Source: Microbispora bryophytorum
Lineage (GTDB): Bacteria; Actinomycetota; Actinomycetes; Streptosporangiales; Streptosporangiaceae
NCBI RefSeq assembly: GCF_006874465.1
Contig: NZ_VIRL01000012.1
Span: 181,249 to 245,248 of the forward strand
DNA length: 64,000 bases
Reading direction: 5' to 3'
Shown in pieces: positions 61,169 through 64,000 of the stretch (position 1 is the first letter of the stretch; the number at the start of each line of letters is the position of its first letter). Both the position numbers and the translations under genes were made by a program. A model generated the notes under the pieces. It did no database searches and had not been told where the DNA came from. It was given only the letters and a program-made list of their open reading frames with translations.

Positions 61169-62344
61169 TCAGCGCCGCGCCTGCGCGCCGCTGCCCGTCT
61201 TGGTCCGCAGGAGTTCGGTGAACAGGTTCTCCCACAGCGGCATGACGTTCGCCGGCGCGTACTCCCCGGAGGTGGCCACGGCGGCGGCGCCCATCCGCAG
61301 CCGCAGGTCGCGGTCGGCGATGAGCCGGTTCAGGGCCGCGGCGAAGGCGTCCACGTCCCCGCTGGGCACCAGGACGCCGTCGGTCCCGTCGGTGAGCACG
61401 TCGCGGGGGCCGGTCGGGCAGTCGAAGGCCACGATCGGCAGCGCGTGGGTCATCGCCTCGATCATGACCATCGGCAGGCCCTCGAAACGGCTGCTCAGCG
61501 CGTAGATCGAGGCCCGGGCGAGCTCCTCGTCGAGGCGGTTGGTCCGGCCCATCAACGTGACGTGCGCGGACAGGCCGTGCTCGCCGATCAGCGCCCGCAG
61601 GGCGGCCTTCTTCGGGCCGGTGCCGAAGACGCGCAGGCGCCACTCCGGATGTTCCTTCACCACCTGGGCGAACGCCGGCAGCAGCAGGTCGAAGCCCTTC
61701 TGCTTGACCAGGCGTCCGGCGGCGACCACGATCGGGTTCTCCTGCCGGGACGGCGCCTGGTTCACCGAGTGCACCGCGTTCGGAATCCGTACGATCCTCG
61801 TGCCGGGCAGCGCCTGCTCGTACTCGCGCTGGTCGCTGGCCGTCAGCACGGCGACCGCGTCGAAGCCGCCGTAGTGCCGGATGAGCTCCTCGCGCAGCGG
61901 TCCCGGGTAGGTGCCGAGATTCATGTGCTCCTGTGCCACCCGCACGACGTTCTTGGAGGCGCGGCGCACGGAGATGAGGTTCAGCGCCGGGCGCGTGGTG
62001 ATGAGGACCCCTTCGTCCACCGAGGTGACGTAGTCGATGACCGCCTTCTCGACCCGCTCGGTGAAGTAGCCCGCGGCGAACTCGCCGTAGGGCACGATCT
62101 TGCCGCGCAGCCGCCGCCACACGCGCCGGCCGAGAGAGTCGGCCTGCACGCCGGACCGCTGGTCCACCAGCGTGGTGAGCATGACCTCGGGATGCAGCCG
62201 GAACTGCGGCTCCTCGCGGCGGCGCACCACGCTGACGATCTCGACCTCGTGGCCGAGCGCGGCCATCGCGTTCGCCTGGTTGACCACGGTGCGGATCGTG
62301 CCGCCCATGCCGTAGGCGTGCAGGAGCATGTATCGGATTCTCAT
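61169..62344 (-). CDS. Glycosyltransferase family 4
   Basis: A 391-residue GT-B glycosyltransferase. The N-terminal domain begins MRIRYMLLHAYGMGGTIRTV. The C-terminal GT1/GT4 domain has NPIVVAAGRLVKQKGFDLLL, WRLRVFGTGPKKAALRAL, VTLMGRTNRLDEELARASIY and SSRFEGLPMVMIEAMTHALP, with the catalytic E-x7-E pair. No transmembrane helix. The ATG overlaps the sulfotransferase stop in an ATGA arrangement. It probably adds a sugar to a cell-surface or secreted glycan that the partner enzyme sulfates. Confidence 0.92.
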   Translation of the reverse strand: MRIRYMLLHAYGMGGTIRTVVNQANAMAALGHEVEIVSVVRRREEPQFRLHPEVMLTTLVDQRSGVQADSLGRRVWRRLRGKIVPYGEFAAGYFTERVEKAVIDYVTSVDEGVLITTRPALNLISVRRASKNVVRVAQEHMNLGTYPGPLREELIRHYGGFDAVAVLTASDQREYEQALPGTRIVRIPNAVHSVNQAPSRQENPIVVAAGRLVKQKGFDLLLPAFAQVVKEHPEWRLRVFGTGPKKAALRALIGEHGLSAHVTLMGRTNRLDEELARASIYALSSRFEGLPMVMIEAMTHALPIVAFDCPTGPRDVLTDGTDGVLVPSGDVDAFAAALNRLIADRDLRLRMGAAAVATSGEYAPANVMPLWENLFTELLRTKTGSGAQARR

Positions 62345-63228
62345 CGGCCCTCCTCCTCGGGGAGGTAGCCCCAGCTGCGGCACATGGGTTTGAGCAGGTC
62401 GGGTATCTCGTCCGGCCCGGGCAGGTCGCGTCCCTGCTGCACCGCGCCCGACCGGATCTTGTCGCTCCAGTCGCCCAGGCCCTTCTGCACCACCTTCTGC
62501 TCGCCGTACGCCAGCATGCCGGGCTCCCACTCCACCTCGAGGAAGTCGCAGATGGCGCGGGTCGTCTTCTCCGGCTCGCCGGTCAGATCCTCATACCGGA
62601 CGGTCAGGCCGGTGAGCGCCTTCCTGGCCCGCTGCACCGCCTTCATGTAACGCAGCGCGTCGGAGGCGGCCTCCTCCCGGGTGCGCTTGACGGGGTCGGC
62701 CTCATACCAGGAGGCGGCGATAGAGGCGGGGTGGCGCAGCAGGAAGACATACCGGGCGTCGGGCCAGCAGGCGGAGATCCGGGCGTACGCGAAGGCGTTG
62801 GCGGGAGTCTTGTCCACGATGGTCCGCTTACCGCTCCGCACCAGTTCGCGGTGGAGCACCCGGTCCCACAGCATGTGCTCCAGGTCGGCCTGGTTGTGGC
62901 CGAGCGCCTCCATGGCCTTGCGGGCCAGCGGCGTGCCGAACCCGACGGTCAGCCGCCTGACGTGCAGCTCGTGCGGGGCGTGGAGTTCGGGGTGCGCGTT
63001 CAGGAGCGACCGCAGCAGGGTGGAGCCCGACCGCACCGGGGACATGATGAACACCGGCGCGACCAGAAGGCGGTCGGCGCGAGGATCGGCGGGGGGACGC
63101 ACCAGCTCCTCCGGCGCCGGAGCCGGAGCGGGGCCCGCGGGCGACGACTGGGCGGCGGGCCGGACACGGGTGAGCTGGACTCCCGTGAACTTGACGAGTG
63201 CGCCGTTGATCCTCCGCTGCCATGTCAT
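62341..63228 (-). CDS. PAPS-dependent sulfotransferase
   Basis: A 295-residue enzyme. Seen: the 5'-phosphosulfate loop in FIMSPVRSGSTLLRSLLNAH, the catalytic/3'-phosphate region TIVDKTPANAFAYARI and FLLRHPASIAASWYE, and LTVRYEDLTGEPEKTTRAIC. The protein is cytosolic. It is translationally coupled to the glycosyltransferase, so a sulfated glycan or glycolipid is the likely product; the acceptor cannot be deduced. Upstream, a terminator hairpin isolates it from the xylanase-like gene. Confidence 0.9.
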   Translation of the reverse strand: MTWQRRINGALVKFTGVQLTRVRPAAQSSPAGPAPAPAPEELVRPPADPRADRLLVAPVFIMSPVRSGSTLLRSLLNAHPELHAPHELHVRRLTVGFGTPLARKAMEALGHNQADLEHMLWDRVLHRELVRSGKRTIVDKTPANAFAYARISACWPDARYVFLLRHPASIAASWYEADPVKRTREEAASDALRYMKAVQRARKALTGLTVRYEDLTGEPEKTTRAICDFLEVEWEPGMLAYGEQKVVQKGLGDWSDKIRSGAVQQGRDLPGPDEIPDLLKPMCRSWGYLPEEEGR

Positions 63229-63406
63229 GGCCCGCGAGATTACCGGGGCTTCCGGGGAAATCCCTGAGAATCCGCCCCCGGCTCACCTGTGATCCCACCC
63301 TGTCTCACCAGGTGGCTTACGGCCTGCGCGCGGTCCCGTCCGGCGCGGCCGTCGTCCCGCCGCCGGGATCCGCTCCTCCGCCCCCGAATACGGACGTATG
63401 ACAACG

Positions 63407-63453
63407 CGAAACCGGATCCGGCCGGACATTCGTCCGAACCGGATCCGGTTTCG
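63407..63453. terminator. Perfect 15-bp hairpin downstream of the xylanase-like gene
   Basis: CGAAACCGGATCCGG (63407-63421) is an exact inverted repeat of CCGGATCCGGTTTCG (63439-63453) with a 17-nt loop, itself containing a smaller GGAC/GTCC stem. It begins 22 bp after the stop of the minus-strand gene ending at 63475, a standard position for a transcription terminator. Confidence 0.75.
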
Positions 63454-63474
63454 TCAGAGGTCAGGTGCCAGAGA

Positions 63475-64000
<526 letters not shown>

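Overview
The window is 64 kb of very GC-rich DNA with strong G/C bias at third codon positions, GTG and TTG starts, and purine-rich ribosome binding sites. The gene set (LCP cell-wall ligase, Ser/Thr kinase with an extracellular Pro/Gly tail, glucosyl-3-phosphoglycerate synthase, RamB-type regulator next to isocitrate lyase, FolP2-like protein, many ABC-2 exporters) indicates a filamentous actinobacterium. A complete Entner-Doudoroff cluster would suit the Streptosporangiaceae (Nonomuraea, Microbispora and relatives), but that placement is an inference.

Layout. 0-6.3 kb: maltodextrin/starch region that is partly broken: a pullulanase piece without its usual N-terminus, an intact MsmK-type ATPase, a malE-malG fusion remnant, then an intact alpha-glucosidase and LacI regulator. 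6.4-11.4 kb: edd-glk-eda operon with a divergent ROK repressor and repeated operator-like sites. 11.5-16.8 kb: voltage-gated channel, HD hydrolase, quinone reductase/TetR pair, and an operon of a cytoplasmic subtilisin-like protease, a small protein and a P-loop kinase. 17-21 kb: LCP protein and a repeat-rich zinc metallopeptidase. 21.3-34.9 kb: LysR, FolP2-like protein, PLP lyase with a two-component system, two ABC export systems, an esterase and a small secreted protein. 35.5-43.5 kb: kinase, ABC ATPase, aceA/ramB, gpgS, acyl-CoA dehydrogenase. 43.6-54.3 kb: an accessory, defence-like island. 54.4-64 kb: alkaline phosphatase, ABC exporter plus beta-propeller phosphoesterase, glycosyltransferase/sulfotransferase pair, and the 3' end of a CBM2-bearing xylanase-like enzyme.

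The most unusual content is in 43.6-54.3 kb. An apparently autoregulated three-gene operon encodes an NrtR-like Nudix/winged-helix protein, a nucleoside-phosphorylase-fold protein, and a four-helix membrane protein; the last two share a short VGVQ(A)GIVHG segment. Next to it is a 636-residue protein with an Mrr-N-like winged helix, an alkyltransferase-like domain without the reactive cysteine, and a HEPN-like domain with an R-x4-H motif. An AbiEii-like nucleotidyltransferase with an unknown partner follows. Four genes in the window (pullulanase, malE/malG, patatin-like lipase, ADP-ribosylglycohydrolase) look truncated, fused or frameshifted, so gene decay or assembly error must be considered. 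No tRNA, rRNA, CRISPR array or transposase was seen.
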